Of a DNA stretch of 64,000 bases, positions 41,304 to 53,895 are shown piece after piece. A program made the translations under genes and the position numbers. The stretch is from NCBI GenBank assembly GCA_964035795.1, contig OZ038322.1, positions 13,160,038-13,224,037 of the forward strand, in the 5' to 3' direction. The number at the start of each line of letters is the position of its first letter. Within the stretch, counting starts at the first letter, position 1. The notes under the pieces were generated by a model, which saw only the letters and a program-made list of their open reading frames with translations, was not told where the DNA came from and did not search any database. The DNA comes from Pterobdella sp. o SKG-2022. Lineage: Eukaryota; Annelida; Clitellata; Hirudinida; Piscicolidae.

Positions 41304-44300
41304 ATGGACTCTGAGATGTATTCTTTCGAAGCAGGTCCACAACAACCTTGTTCTTACCATTAGAACATGCATTAAATTTTATCTACAAATGTTCAACAGC
41401 TAATTTTTTTGAAGAAGGTTATGTAGGTGTGAATGATTTTGAAATTTTGAAAGTTCTTGGAACCGGAGGTAATTTATTATGAAGTACAAAAAACAATACC
41501 ATTTTGAACTATTATTTTTTTTAGCTTACGGAAAAGTTTTTTTAGTAAAGAAATTAAATGGAATTGATGAGGGAAAATTATATGCTATGAAGGTTATCAG
41601 AATTTTTCAAATTGGAATTTTCGCCATGAAAACATTAGAAATTTATAGGTAATGAAGAAAGCTTCGTTAATTATAAAGAAAAAAACTACTGAACACACAA
41701 TGACAGAAAAAAATATTCTTGTAAGCAGTTTGAAACTGTTTATTATATTTCATTAAAATTAAGGGTTTTCAACATATAAAAGTTTTTTTCTTGTTTATAA
41801 TTAAATCAATAAATTGATGGAAATTAAACTAAAACTTTTATTCAGGTTGCAGTCAGAAACATTCCTTATTTGGTGACTTTGCATTATTCATTTCAATCTG
41901 ATTGCAAACTGCATTTGGTGATGGGTATATTATGTTTTTTGTTGAAAATTTCAGTTTATTTATTATTATTCTATTATAAACTAAATTAGCCTAGACTGAA
42001 ACAAATTGAATGCAACCACTTTTATAAAATAAACAACACAAATGTAACTAGCTCAAACTATTTCATTGAAAAATACCATTCACACTATGAACTATACTCT
42101 TATGATGTTGATTTAAAAGATTTTGTGAGAGGGGGTGAGTTATTCGAGCACCTACAAGTCAAAGGTTGCTTCAGTGAACAGGCTGTGGCTGTCTACACTG
42201 CTCAGTTGACTCTAGCATTAAATGAATTACATAAAGTTTGTGTCTCCCTTATTAATGTCATTGTTTGATTTTCGTTTTGATTCAGGTTGTGATTAGTATA
42301 GCTCAGCTGGTAGAGCATTTGACTAATTATCAAAAGTTACCCGGTTCTATCCAGCATGAGCTGACATTTAGCACCTGCTCCACATTGTGTTTTCGCTACA
42401 TTAAATTTTTAGCAAGCGCTTCAATCTAGAAGAAAAAACGCTTTATAAATACCGCAATGAAATACATTAGAATCTTTTTTTTGTGCAGCTTGAATTGTTA
42501 TCATCATTTTGAAAATGAACATTATAGGCTGAAGAATTATATTTGAATATTAATCTTTTTGATTTTTTCAAAATATTTTGGCATTATTGTTCAAAGTTAA
42601 TTTATTATGATCTTTATGAAGAAAGATTTATCATGTTTAAAGATCAAATAATTAAATAAATTTTGTTCAAGCTTATTTATCATGTGTTTGAACTGAATTC
42701 CTTATAGTTGGGTGTCATCTACAGAGACTTGAAGCTTGAAAATGTTCTCCTAGATGAACAAGGTTGTTTTTTATAAACAATTGTTTTCAATATTATTTGA
42801 TGTTTTAATTAAATTATACATTCAATTTAGTAATAAATTTTACTAAGATACAATGCTTTTTGTTAACTAAGTAACGTTTTCAAGTTAATTGAAAATGCTA
42901 CTTAGCCTTGTATCTTAATAAAATATAATAGTGTTTCTAAATATACTTATTTTATTGTTGTTAGTAAAAAATCATCACCTTCAATTCAAGTTCTTAACAC
43001 GTTGTCTATTACCAAGAGCCATGTCAAATGTATTGTAGCATGGTTTATTGCAGTCAAATAGCCATTTAAAGTAAAAGCGCTAAGTTTTTTTCATAACTTG
43101 AGCTGTCTTTATGAACACTTTTTTAAGGGCATCTTGTATCATGGTGAGCTAAATTAAAACAAAAATTGATGCATTCTTTAATACTCTGTGTTCAAAATAT
43201 TTACATATATCTGTGTTTAGAATACTGTATAAAACCTTGCGATGAGACAAAAGACGTTGAACGAGTAATATAATAATATATAATTTGAAAACCATTGTTA
43301 AAGTTTTAGCCTGCAAACAATGGGATAAAATAAGCTTATTAACGCACGTAGCTTTTCTTACTTATTATTCAACAAATCAAAAAGCTTCGTGTACTTATAG
43401 GTTATTGTGTTTAATTTCATCATAAAAGAGCATTGAAAAAATATTAACAATAACCACGATAGATATGTACTTTTATCTGTTCTAATAACTGTAGTTGATA
43501 GTATAAGCTTAGATTATTGATACGGCTTATTCTATTTATTTTGGGAAAATTTTATTGATTACTAGCACGTGCTAACATCCAACTTGAAATTATCAAATAG
43601 AAGTTTGGTCAAATTTTTCATAAATTTCACAATAGATTTTAAAATAAAAATAATTATGAATACCTTTTCCAATAAATCCTTTTCATTCCTTTTTATTACA
43701 TTTTCTCACACCGCTAGCTTAAGCTAATTAGAATGAATAATATTAGGATGTATATCAATTTCATTTATCAATTACTTTAGTGAACTAACCTGGAAAATAC
43801 CAAATCCTGTATAAAAATTAGCTATTAGGGCGTTTAATATCAGTCTTGAATAGTTTTCAGAAGAACCTATATTTATCAAATCTCTAATTTTCATACAAAC
43901 TATATAACTTGAGTAGTTTTTATTAAAAGCATTTTAGCAGCATTTTTATGCTAACGTGAATTGATGAAATATTATTTATTACAAGTAATTCATGATGATA
44001 TATCAGATTATCAATTTAAATCAAACAATTAACTGCGCAACAAAGCTTTTCTCAAGTCTAGTGTTGTTCAGTTGAGTGTTTTTTGTACTAGACTAAGTTA
44101 GTTATTGATATTTCATACCTGATTCATTAACTTTTTATACAAATCAAAATTCAAATATGGTTTTGTCTTCATTCGTGTATTCAAGAATATACAGCAAAAA
44201 ATTTTCTTTCTTGCGTCACTAGTTTCATAATGCAAACATACCTAAAAAATGATGTTATGAATAACTGATCAATCAATTAAACCTTTTTAGTTTAATTCTT

Positions 44301-47300
44301 AAACCGTTTTATCTCACCAATAAACAACAATGAATTCACGCCAATGAGCATAGCTTAGAGGAAAATTACATAAACGCTCAAACGAAAAGCACAAAATATG
44401 TAAAAATATATGTAGAAATAGATATAAATTAACAAAGCCGGAGAAATAACTGTTTTTTAATAAAAAATAGGCAATTTTCATATTCTGTTTTGATTTTAAC
44501 ATAAACAAAAATTATTTTTTTAGACAAGATTTGAAAACAATACTTTAATTGGTACCTTTGTAAGACTAAGGTGTTTTTTGTTGTTTTCTTATTGTAGATT
44601 CATTTTCTCATCGATTTCTTCATGCTTCAACACTATTTTATTTTGTTATTTCTTTTAACAAGTTTCATTCATTTTCAATAATTAGTGTTTTTTTCGTGTC
44701 TTAAAATCACTAAAATTCAGAAGAGCATCATTTGAAACATATGTGTTAAAAAGTTTTAAAACATCATACTAAAAATATTAGTATTTTTATTCTTATTAAT
44801 TAGTGCATAATAAACTTTTTTTTAGGACACATCGTTTTGACTGACTTTGGCTTATCAAAAATGTTTCCATTTGCCGACCAAGTTAGTTTCTGAGATTTTT
44901 CCGAAATAATCATTTTCATCAACTTTTCATTGTTCACTTGTTAGTTATCATTCCAAGTTTTTGTTATTTTCATTATTTTTGTAAGAAAAGTTTATAGATA
45001 CTCAAACGGTTGAGAAGAAAAAAACACTAAACTTTTAGGAAGCTATTTCATAGTACATCTAGCCATTTATTTAACCGATTGTTTTGTTCATTTGATAACT
45101 AATGCAAACATTAAGGAATCGAGAGCTCACTCATACTGTGGCACAGTGGAATACATGGCACCTGAACTTGCCAGCAAAGATGCCCGTGGATACAACTATG
45201 TGAATATATTACCCAACGAATGAATTGAAACATTTTTATAATGAATGATGTTACCATTTCTAGTTTTAATTAATATGCATACTTGTACATAAAAAATATT
45301 TTATTTTTTCCGATAGATTTTAACGTTTTTATTTTTTTTATGTAAAGATTACGTTATAAAAATGAATGCACAACTCAAGGCCGTAGATTGGTGGTCGTTG
45401 GGAGTGTTGGCTTATGAATTACTCAGTGGCAATTCTCCCTTCACTTGCAGTTCTGGTAACAACTCGAATAAGCACGTTACCAAGTAAGGCAATATGATTT
45501 TTCATATAAAAATATTCCATTGAACAAGGTATTAGTGGATGCTTTATATAACGAAAGTGTCGAATTTCACCAAATAAATATTACTTTTTTTTTTCATTTT
45601 TCTGTTCTTTAGGCATAGTTATTATAGTATTTAAGTCTTCTCATTACACATATCAATAAAAAGTAAATGAAATGATGACCTCCGCAGACGTATCAAACAT
45701 TTTCAACCTTTCTTGCCCCCAACTTTCTCGCCCGACGCGAAGGATTTGATTTGTGGACTTCTATGCAAGGACCCACGAGGAAGACTGGGTGCTGGCAGTG
45801 TAAATGATATCAAAAGACATCCATTTTTTAAAGTTTGTTTTTCGATTTAAAGGTTTTAATTTAATCTAATTTTATATAGTTTCCGCAAAATATCGAGTTG
45901 TTTTTATTTTTACCTTTTTTTCCAAAAGCACGTTTATTAAAAAAATCAGCAAAAGTTTCTGAAAAGTAAAACCTCATAATTATCAATTAACTTAATTCTA
46001 TTATATTTTTTCAACTTTTTATTGAAAAAATCACAATTTCGGTAGAATTTGGACTGGGAGATGTTGAAGAATAAAAGCTGGCCGGCACCTTTCACTCCTC
46101 CTTTCCAGCATAAGTAACTTATTTTTGACTTTTTGAGGGTATTTTGATTCATTTTTGTTCATTTTAGCTCGTTTTTATCTAGTTATGTCATCAAAAAATC
46201 AAAGATAATACGAAAATTCTTTAAGGTGATAACTGTCTTATGCATATGTTTTAGACTTTGCTGTCTTAGTCTCTATTATTGTTCCGGGTACTTTATTTAC
46301 TAATTTTATGCTTATCTATTTTTCTAAGTCTTAAAGCTAAAAACAGCAACTATCTTAATTTTTTTCCTCTTTAATCAAGTTATACATCTTTTTAATAACT
46401 ATTGAGTGAAGTGCGTTAAAATTTTTTGATTTAGTATATAATATAACATGATATACAATATAAAATATAGTATGATATAATATAATATAATAAATTTCTC
46501 AAGAGACATTGCGTGTATTTTCATCAAACTTTCAAAAATTCAACTTTCTAAACGATGCAGATTTTTGATACTAACGCTTCATAACAATGCTATGGATCTT
46601 AGAACCATATATGATATATGTTATAATCAAAGGGTATTACATTCCAAAGGTACGATCTCAGCCACTTCAGCAGCCATTTCACCTCGATGCAGGTTGGACT
46701 GCAAAGTCCTTGTGGTGTGGTGCACGAAAAGATCTTTAAGGTTATCTGTTTATTATTGCTTATTCTATATGCTTAATTTCAGTTATTCTGTATGTTTTTT
46801 AACAGTTTTTCTATATATTCATTATCTTTATTTTTCAAGTGTTGATTTACAGTATATACTTTTATGTTATCGAAAATTTTTATTACTTTTGAAATGTAGA
46901 AATTTGAATTAAAAATTTTGAATTTTTCAATTTTTTTATCTCTTTTTATAAGAAATAAACTCATTCCTAGGGTTATTCATACATAGCTCCTTCAGTTCTT
47001 TTCAAAAACAATTCAATATCTCAAACGTTGTTCATGGAGGATAATAACAATGAAGGCAACGCCAAAGAGAACATTAATGAAGCCTTAGTTAGCTCTTTCA
47101 AGGTTAACACTTGTTTTTTAAAGACATCGTATGTTTTTTTGTAAACTTGAATTATACCAGTAAACTTCAAATTATGAGGATTTATAAGAAAAATTTTTTT
47201 CTACGTGTTCTTATAAACCCTCATAATTTGAAGTTTACTGGTAAAAATTCAAGGTTAACACTAGTTTGTTCAATCAGTTCATGCTCATACCCTCTTTTCC

Positions 47301-50300
47301 CATTATAACGTTCAAGCAATTTTAAAGTTTGAGTTTCGAAAGTTTTCAAAATTAGAATACTATAAAGTACTTAGTTTATTTGTTGTCATCTTATCACAAA
47401 AAATAATGTTATGGAAAAATTAAAACATATATTAAAAAGATGAAAAATTGTTATTCTTAAAATGGGTTGAAACAATTTTAAAGGACAGTGAATTTTTCCA
47501 AAAGTATTACATTGATTTGAACGAGGATGTTATCGGGGAGGGATCGTTTTCAGTTTGCAGGTTACTTTCATGAAATCTTTTACCAAACCACGTATTATTA
47601 TACTATAGAGACCATGGCACAACGACACTAAAACTTGCTTATGAACTGTATTAGTTTTCTTATTTGATCCATCAGTTCGACAGCTTGTTTTCATTTTTCA
47701 CTAGCGTTTTTTCAATTTTTCTACCAAAGCTCATAAACTATTCATTGATATTTGAGTGAAATCCTAATATTCATCAAGAGCGTTTTTAAATTGAGGCAGC
47801 TTTTCTGTTGCTATCATCAAATCAAATCTTTGCCAAAAAGTTTGAATATTAAAACTTCCGTCATTACTTTTCCAATTGTCTATTTATTTAAATTACTTTG
47901 ATTGTTTCTACAGAAAATGTTACAAATTGAATACGAAGATTAAAAACCACCATTTTAAAAAAGGCTTGATTAATAAAGGTAATTCATTTGTTGTATGACC
48001 TTCTGTTCAATATATTATGTAACGAAATACTTTAAGATATTTTTGAGAAACTTTTTTTTGCTATTTTATGGGTTTAAAACGTATTAAAAATGTACATTCA
48101 GCCCACACAATTGTGTAATGCTCAGTTTTGAATTCATTCTTATTAATGCACTCAAAAAATTCACAAAATCCATTGATACACCAATACCAGATAAAACATA
48201 CGCGGTGAAGATAATCTCAAAAAGATGTTACAGGCCCCAAGAAGTGACTGCCTTGCAAGTCTGTTTGGGCCACCCTCACTGTTTGCAGCTGGTCGACGTC
48301 TTCTATGATAGGGTTCAACTTTTCACTTATTTTTTTCAATTTTGGTAGAATATGTTTGGTTTATAAATGAGTTTAGAATTTTCAATTGTTGTTCATTGTT
48401 GCAATTTTGTTTTTTATACGATTACTTTTATTTTATTTGAAGCTTTTCTTAATCCTTTTCACTAAAAAATTTGTATGATGCATTCTAACTAGCAGGTAAT
48501 ATTTTTATAAAAGTTTTGAGTTTTAATGAATAATTATCTAACTTAAGTTTTTATATTCTGCCATTTATGTAAAGATTTATTTTAAACATACATAAAAATT
48601 TTTACGTTGACAGCTCCACACCTACATAGTGACAGAATATTACGATGGAGGAGAGTTATTTAAAAAAATAAAACTTGAAAAAGGTGGTTTTTGTGAGATT
48701 TCATCTTCAGATATTTTCCATTCTTTGTTGTCGACCGTCCACTTTTTGCATTCTAACAATATTGTTCACCGTGACTTGAAGCCTGAGGTTCCGTGATTTT
48801 TTTTTGATTTTATCTTGATACTGAAATAGTATGAGCTAAACTAATATTGCATAGAAATAATTATTTACAAGAATTTATGTTTCGCAGAACATTCTTTTTG
48901 AAGAAATCAAAAATTCAAATGGACAAACCACACAATCAGTTCTCAAACTCATCGACTTCGGTTTTGCAAGGACTATAAATAGGCACAAAGAAACAGCAGG
49001 TTCTTGTTTCAATTGAGACTGTCATTTGGATTTTTGTTTTGTTGTCATACAAAGTTGACTTTTTCCTATATATTAACAATTTCATTGAAAATATTGCTCA
49101 GGATTGAAAACTCCGTGCTTTTCTCTGCAATACGCAGCTCCTGAAATTTTGAATAAGGTTTCCTAATTGTCTATATTTTAAAATCTTTTTATGTATAAAT
49201 TCATTTTTAGCTTGAAGTTGATTTGGGATTAGCTTGTACAAAACTTATCAAAATAATTCATAAATTACGAAAGACTTAAAAAATATGAATTTAAAATTTT
49301 AAACTTAATTAAATAAAAAACTCATAAAGAATATACTATTGAATTGTGCAAAATGTCAAACACAAAGGTGAACTTGTTTGACTGTATTGATGATGTGGAG
49401 GACACTAGTGGGGAGAGTTATGATGAAGCGTGCGATGCCTGGAGTCTCGGAGTCATTCTGGTCTGTAATGTTTCTATCTATTTTGAAATTTTTATTTCTT
49501 TTTATGAATTCATGATGTTTAGATTTTCATTGAGTTAATTTTAATGCAGTACACAATGCTGGTTGGTCACCCTCCTTTCCAAACTACCACGAAAGTTGAA
49601 AAAAAGGAAATTAAAAAAGGATTTGAAAATACTACTGAACATAAAAATGAAATGGGCATTAACGAAAATGATAGAACTACTACTAACTTTGTTTATGACA
49701 ATATATCTCATAATATTGAAAAAAACGAATGTTTAGAAAACAGAGGAATGAAAGAAAAAATTGAAGAAATAATTTCACAAATAAAAAAAGGTGACTTGGA
49801 TTTGGATGGGAAGGAGTGGGAGAGTATATCAAATAGTGCTAAAGAGATCGTCACAGGTTTCTTCCCATTTATTTTTTTTTTCCTATTTCAAGTATTTCGT
49901 TTATTTTTTCAAAAATGAGGATTTTATAAATACAAATTTCTTTAAAAATTACAGTTTTCGATAATTACAACGTTATCATCATTCATAATAATACATCAAA
50001 AGTTAAAATTATTGAGTTAAAACCATATTTTTTCATATTGTTTTCCGATTTTGCAGGTTTACTGACGACTGATCCGAAGGCGAGGCATAAGATAGCGGAA
50101 CTATTGGAGCATCCATGGATTCAAATGGGGAAGTCAGGTGCAAACCACAAAACCCCCTTGGCTTCACCCGGAGTCATCAACACAACCAACCATCCCACTA
50201 CTTCTAATGTCGTCTCCATGACTGTCGACGCCTATCAGCAGGCAAGTATTCAAAATGAATCTGCTGGCTTTATTTATATAATATTTAATAATCTTTTTAT

Positions 50301-50782
50301 AACAATAATTAATAATCTTTTTCAACAAAGCATCACGTGTGAAGAATTTTTTAATAGATTTATGAAAGACAAATTCTTATATTTTCGAATAGTAATAAAG
50401 CCTTACCATTAAACTTTAGTATATGGTAAGGTTTTACTTCTCGAAAATTCTAGCCTTCATCTTCTAATAAATGTATTAAAAAATTTTCACATTTCGTTTT
50501 TTGTTGAAAAATATTGAAGAATATTATGATGCCTAAGAATTTATGATGCCTAAAAAGTTATATATAATCGTTCAAATATTCAAGGTTACTATTTATTTTT
50601 TTATTTTCAAATTTACTGTTTTGAACTAAATAAATTCATTTTCAAACTAATTTTTTCAGGTTTGTTTCAAATTGAAAGAAGCCTCAAAGTCTCCATTAGT
50701 GAGGAAGAGGAAGAGGAAGATGAAGAAAGACAGCCAAGACTCAGGTGTTGATGTTGACTCCGCAAAGAAAGTTAAAGATTGA
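41304..50782 (+). CDS. RPS6KA5: MSK1-type double-kinase-domain ribosomal S6 kinase
   Basis: MSK kinases are nuclear serine/threonine kinases switched on by ERK or p38 that phosphorylate CREB and histone H3. Twenty-four exons: 41304-41334, 41415-41468, 41525-41592, 41649-41720, 41846-41924, 42120-42235, 42708-42762, 44826-44881, 45116-45199, 45380-45483, 45688-45832, 46046-46113, 46650-46692, 46971-47102, 47484-47560, 47914-47978, 48191-48312, 48614-48787, 48888-48999, 49102-49157, 49368-49460, 49550-49856, 50057-50241, 50660-50782; 806 residues (human MSK1 802). N-kinase: [15 protein letters not shown] (K51), [24 protein letters not shown]. Then [12 protein letters not shown] (turn motif) and GYSYIAPS (hydrophobic motif). 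C-kinase: [21 protein letters not shown] and the activating TP in [14 protein letters not shown] (T556). The tail has the basic RKRKRKMKK, likely nuclear targeting. Exon 1 is the least certain. Intron 23 needs a GC donor. Could also be called RPS6KA4. Confidence 0.92.
42294..42480 (+). mobile_element. tRNA-derived SINE, copy 2 (MSK1 intron 6)
   Basis: A box 'tagctcagctggtagag' at 42299-42315 and B box 'ggttctatcc' at 42343-42352, then the shared SINE body ending near 'cattagaatct'. It is in the sense orientation of the host gene and close behind exon 6. Confidence 0.82.
43555..43625. repeat. dispersed repeat family A, copy 4 (MSK1 intron 7)
   Basis: A short match 'gtgctaacatccaact' plus 'gaaattatcaaat' to the other copies. 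The remaining part of the 2-kb intron is AT-rich without a recognised element. Confidence 0.42.
47097..47262. mobile_element. foldback element with 15-base direct repeats at MSK1 exon 14 donor
   Basis: 36-base perfect or nearly perfect arms at 47155-47190 and 47208-47243 ('taccagtaaacttcaaat' and its inverse) form a hairpin. The sequence 'ttcaaggttaacact' occurs at 47097-47111 and again at 47248-47262, as a target-site duplication would. The first copy is the end of exon 14 plus its 5' splice site, so the insertion duplicated the donor. Confidence 0.72.
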
Positions 50783-51436
50783 TTAAAAATTGAAGGTTTT
50801 AATTAATGTTTCATGTATAATGTTTTATAGTTTGTTGTCTCATACAGCATTGTTGTTTTGACTGCGAATTTTTGTTATTCGCATTAAATCGGGTTTTTTA
50901 ATCTCAAAGATTTAACAATCTCTTATTTTGAAATTGCGTCTAAAATTATTAATTTTTTGAGCACTTGAATCTTAACTTACAAAAATTTCTGTGTTTTTTA
51001 GTTTTTTTTCATAAAGAATAGTTTCTTATTTATGATTTATATATTAAAAAATCATTTTGTTGATGGTTTATTGGAAGTTTATTTTTTACAAGTGTTGTCA
51101 TTTGAATAAAATTAAAAATCTAAAATTATGTTCAAAAAACATTTTTAAATTTCTTGCGCTTCAGAAATGCCCGGAGACTTCTTATTACTTTTATAAAATC
51201 CTCTAGAGATTCTCGACTTGAGACATGATTTGGCATTCAAGTTGTTGAGCACATCGTTTGCAACGCTTACCTAACAAATATTAGATAAGTCATGTAGATA
51301 TTTTTTGAATTCTTACTTTTTTTAAAGACTATATTAATAACAATAATGTTTGTGAGTCATAAACATTACAGGTTATAAATCAATTGATAGTTTAAGCTTG
51401 ACGTTTAAAATATCCGTATAAAGGTATTGGAACTTC

Positions 51437-51552
51437 AACGATTTGAATCAAACACTTGTTAACTGAATAATAACACGAAGCTTTTCGTATGTTGAACTCA
51501 CATTATCAATTTAAAAAGCTTCGTGTTATTATTTAGTTTGATTCAAATCGTT
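51437..51552. mobile_element. foldback element / MITE-like hairpin
   Basis: Left arm 51437-51484 and right arm 51514-51552 are inverse to each other ('aacgatttgaatcaaac' against 'gtttgattcaaatcgtt'; 'acacgaagctttt' against 'aaaagcttcgtgt'), with a bulge of about 9 bases in the left arm and a loop of about 30. A partial relative of the inner part lies near 43378-43408. Confidence 0.7.
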
Positions 51553-52749
51553 TTAGTTAATCATGCTGGAATTTTATTATTTCCCATTTGAGTTATAAAT
51601 AATATAAAATTTAAAAATGCCTTATAAATGCGATAAGATTGTATTTATCTCGTTATTTTGAAAACTGAATCGACTTATCAAAAGAGCATGATTATTCTAT
51701 ATTTTGAACTCAATGCTCTATCAGCTAGCGTGCAGTTTTATTTTAATAAATACCTCTTCAGGGTCTCGATCAAATTTGGTTTTTCTGGTGTAATGGGAAG
51801 ATATGCAACTGTATGCATCAAGATTTTCGTTTGTTTCTGTCTTTTGATTCTTTGAAGCTGAAGATTTGCAAACATTAAAAAAGTTTCATAAAAAGTTTTT
51901 TAAATGTATTTAATAAGATACTCACAAGCTCTTTTCAAGATCGATGCCGTTGCCAAAAGGCTGATAACAACCAGCAAAAAATCTAGATTTTATAAGTTAT
52001 TAAATATTAGTTCCAAAAATGTTTTTATATATTCATGTTCTTCCTAATTGTGTGTTACACATATACTTCTGAATTCTAGAAGCTTTGTGCCTAGTACTTT
52101 CTTGATTACTTTAGTATTTTCATTATCTAGAAAGTTTGTATGTGGCTGTTGAGCACTAATGTACCGGGGTTAATGAAACTATATAATTATCTATGAATTG
52201 ATATTTTAATTTAATTTCTCTTTGGTCTAAACGAAGTATAAAAGTTTCAAGCAGCAAAAGCTGTTTCAAATTATACCAATCATAGGCTTTGAAAAATGTT
52301 AGTTTTTTTTTTCTTGAAAATATTCATGTATCATAATGTTTAAATATTCACGGATTGTACAAAAAGCTTTTTTAGTTGGTAAATTTTAGTTTTTTTTTAT
52401 AAAACTTTTAAAAATGATTATTTCAGTACTTTCACAATTTTTTTGGAGTTCTATGATTGGTTCATAAACTATAGGCTCGCTATTCAATACTTTTTGCCTG
52501 ATCGCGAAGTCCCTGTCTAAACGAAGTATCCCGCAGTTTATTTCTGAGTCATTATTTCACTAGCATGTCGAAGTAACGACCGTATAAAAATACATAATGT
52601 ATAATACAATAATGCTTTAGAGGTCTCATATGAATATTTCAGTCAAAACTTTGTTTTATACGTCGTAGAGAAGTTTCAAAAACCAACAGTTTTTTATAAA
52701 GCAGAAAGTCATATGACATTAGTCACTAACTTTTATGCTGAAACAGGAT

Positions 52750-53790
52750 TAAGGGAAAGTACAGTCTTTTTGAAAATAAATGTTTGAAAGATTTTTATAG
52801 TAGAGTGAATTCAAAAAACTTTCAGTAAAAAGATTCATAGTACTCAAGGCAAGAGAAAACAAGAAATTTGAGAAAAGTTTTATCAATTTATTGAGATTTT
52901 TGATGCTACGGAGGTGATTGAAACAAGGAGTCAACAAAAAAGATTTGAGAATGAAACGATAGAAAAATTTTTTTTTCAAACCAACACAGCAACTATAAGG
53001 AGAAAGGATGGTCAGAGGAATGCTATGAGAGGGAGAATAAGAAAGATTTAGAGATAAGCGAAATTATATTTAGATAGTTGGAATTTGAAGTTTTAGAATC
53101 ATTCAGAAAAAATAAAAAACTAAGAAAGTTTTTTAAGAGTTGAAGAAAGAGAAGAAAATAATCAAAGACTTAGGTATAGTGTCAGCATAAATTAGATAAG
53201 AGCCAAAGGAAGTTTTTTTTTAAACTAGAGTAATCTTGGAATAACCAAAAAATGAAACTTTAAGAGAAGTTGAGAAAAGCTTGAAAAATTGAGAATATCA
53301 AAAAAGAAAATAAAGGAAAGATCATTAACTATCTTGGCTGAAAATAAACAAAGGGAAAAGAAGTAATATATAAATTTGATGGAACTGATGACGTCAGTAA
53401 AAGTAATAGGTGAAAATTTTTGAAAATAAATAGAAAAAAAAAAGAAACTGGAAGTGTGAAAGGAGCAGTTATTAGTCTTAATGGGAAGAATCCTATTCAT
53501 GAAAAAATTATGAATGTCTTGAGAAAAGAAGTGAGGAAAAGTAGATATTTTGAATAAGATGCAATTGAGGTTTTCCAACGAAAAGAAAAGATAGGTAGAT
53601 AAATAAAAATCAAAAATCAGGAAAAAAGAAGATGGAGAAAAGCAATAAAAACGCTCAAGCTTTTCTAAGATTTGTTTGGATGTGAGACATTCCCCATCAA
53701 ATTGAACTTTATAGGACGAGACGATAGGTGAAATATTTGACGATAAAAAGGCATTATTAGCTAGGAAGTCTAGAACAGAAATACACATTT
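52750..53790. other. purine-rich, strand-asymmetric tract with a long minus-strand open frame
   Basis: The plus strand is mainly A and G for about 1 kb. The minus strand is open from 53788 to 53225 (187 codons, F/S/L/I-rich) and again at 52979-52749. The composition on the coding side (T and C) resembles the LINE relic at 58.4-59.6 kb, so this may be the remains of another retrotransposon. No motif proves it, and low base complexity alone can keep such a frame open. Confidence 0.3.
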
Positions 53791-53895
53791 AACGTTTTGT
53801 TGATAAATAGCATAGAAAAGCTTCATACATTAATAACAACAACAAATTCCTTATTACAAAAATAATTTTTTTTTGTTTAAGTTCTGTTAGATACG

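Larger units (their letters stand above)
50783..53895. other. intergenic stretch after MSK1
   Basis: The first part is MSK1 3' UTR and AT-rich DNA. It contains the foldback element at 51437-51552 and a strand-asymmetric purine-rich tract at about 52750-53790. No gene is supported. Confidence 0.55.

Noticed and set aside
42299..42365. Possible tRNA gene inside the MSK1 intron
   Set aside because: Same SINE family, same non-tRNA body downstream.
53225..53788. 187-codon minus-strand frame as a gene
   Set aside because: F/S/L/I-rich composition fully explained by the purine-rich opposite strand; no motif, no splice context.
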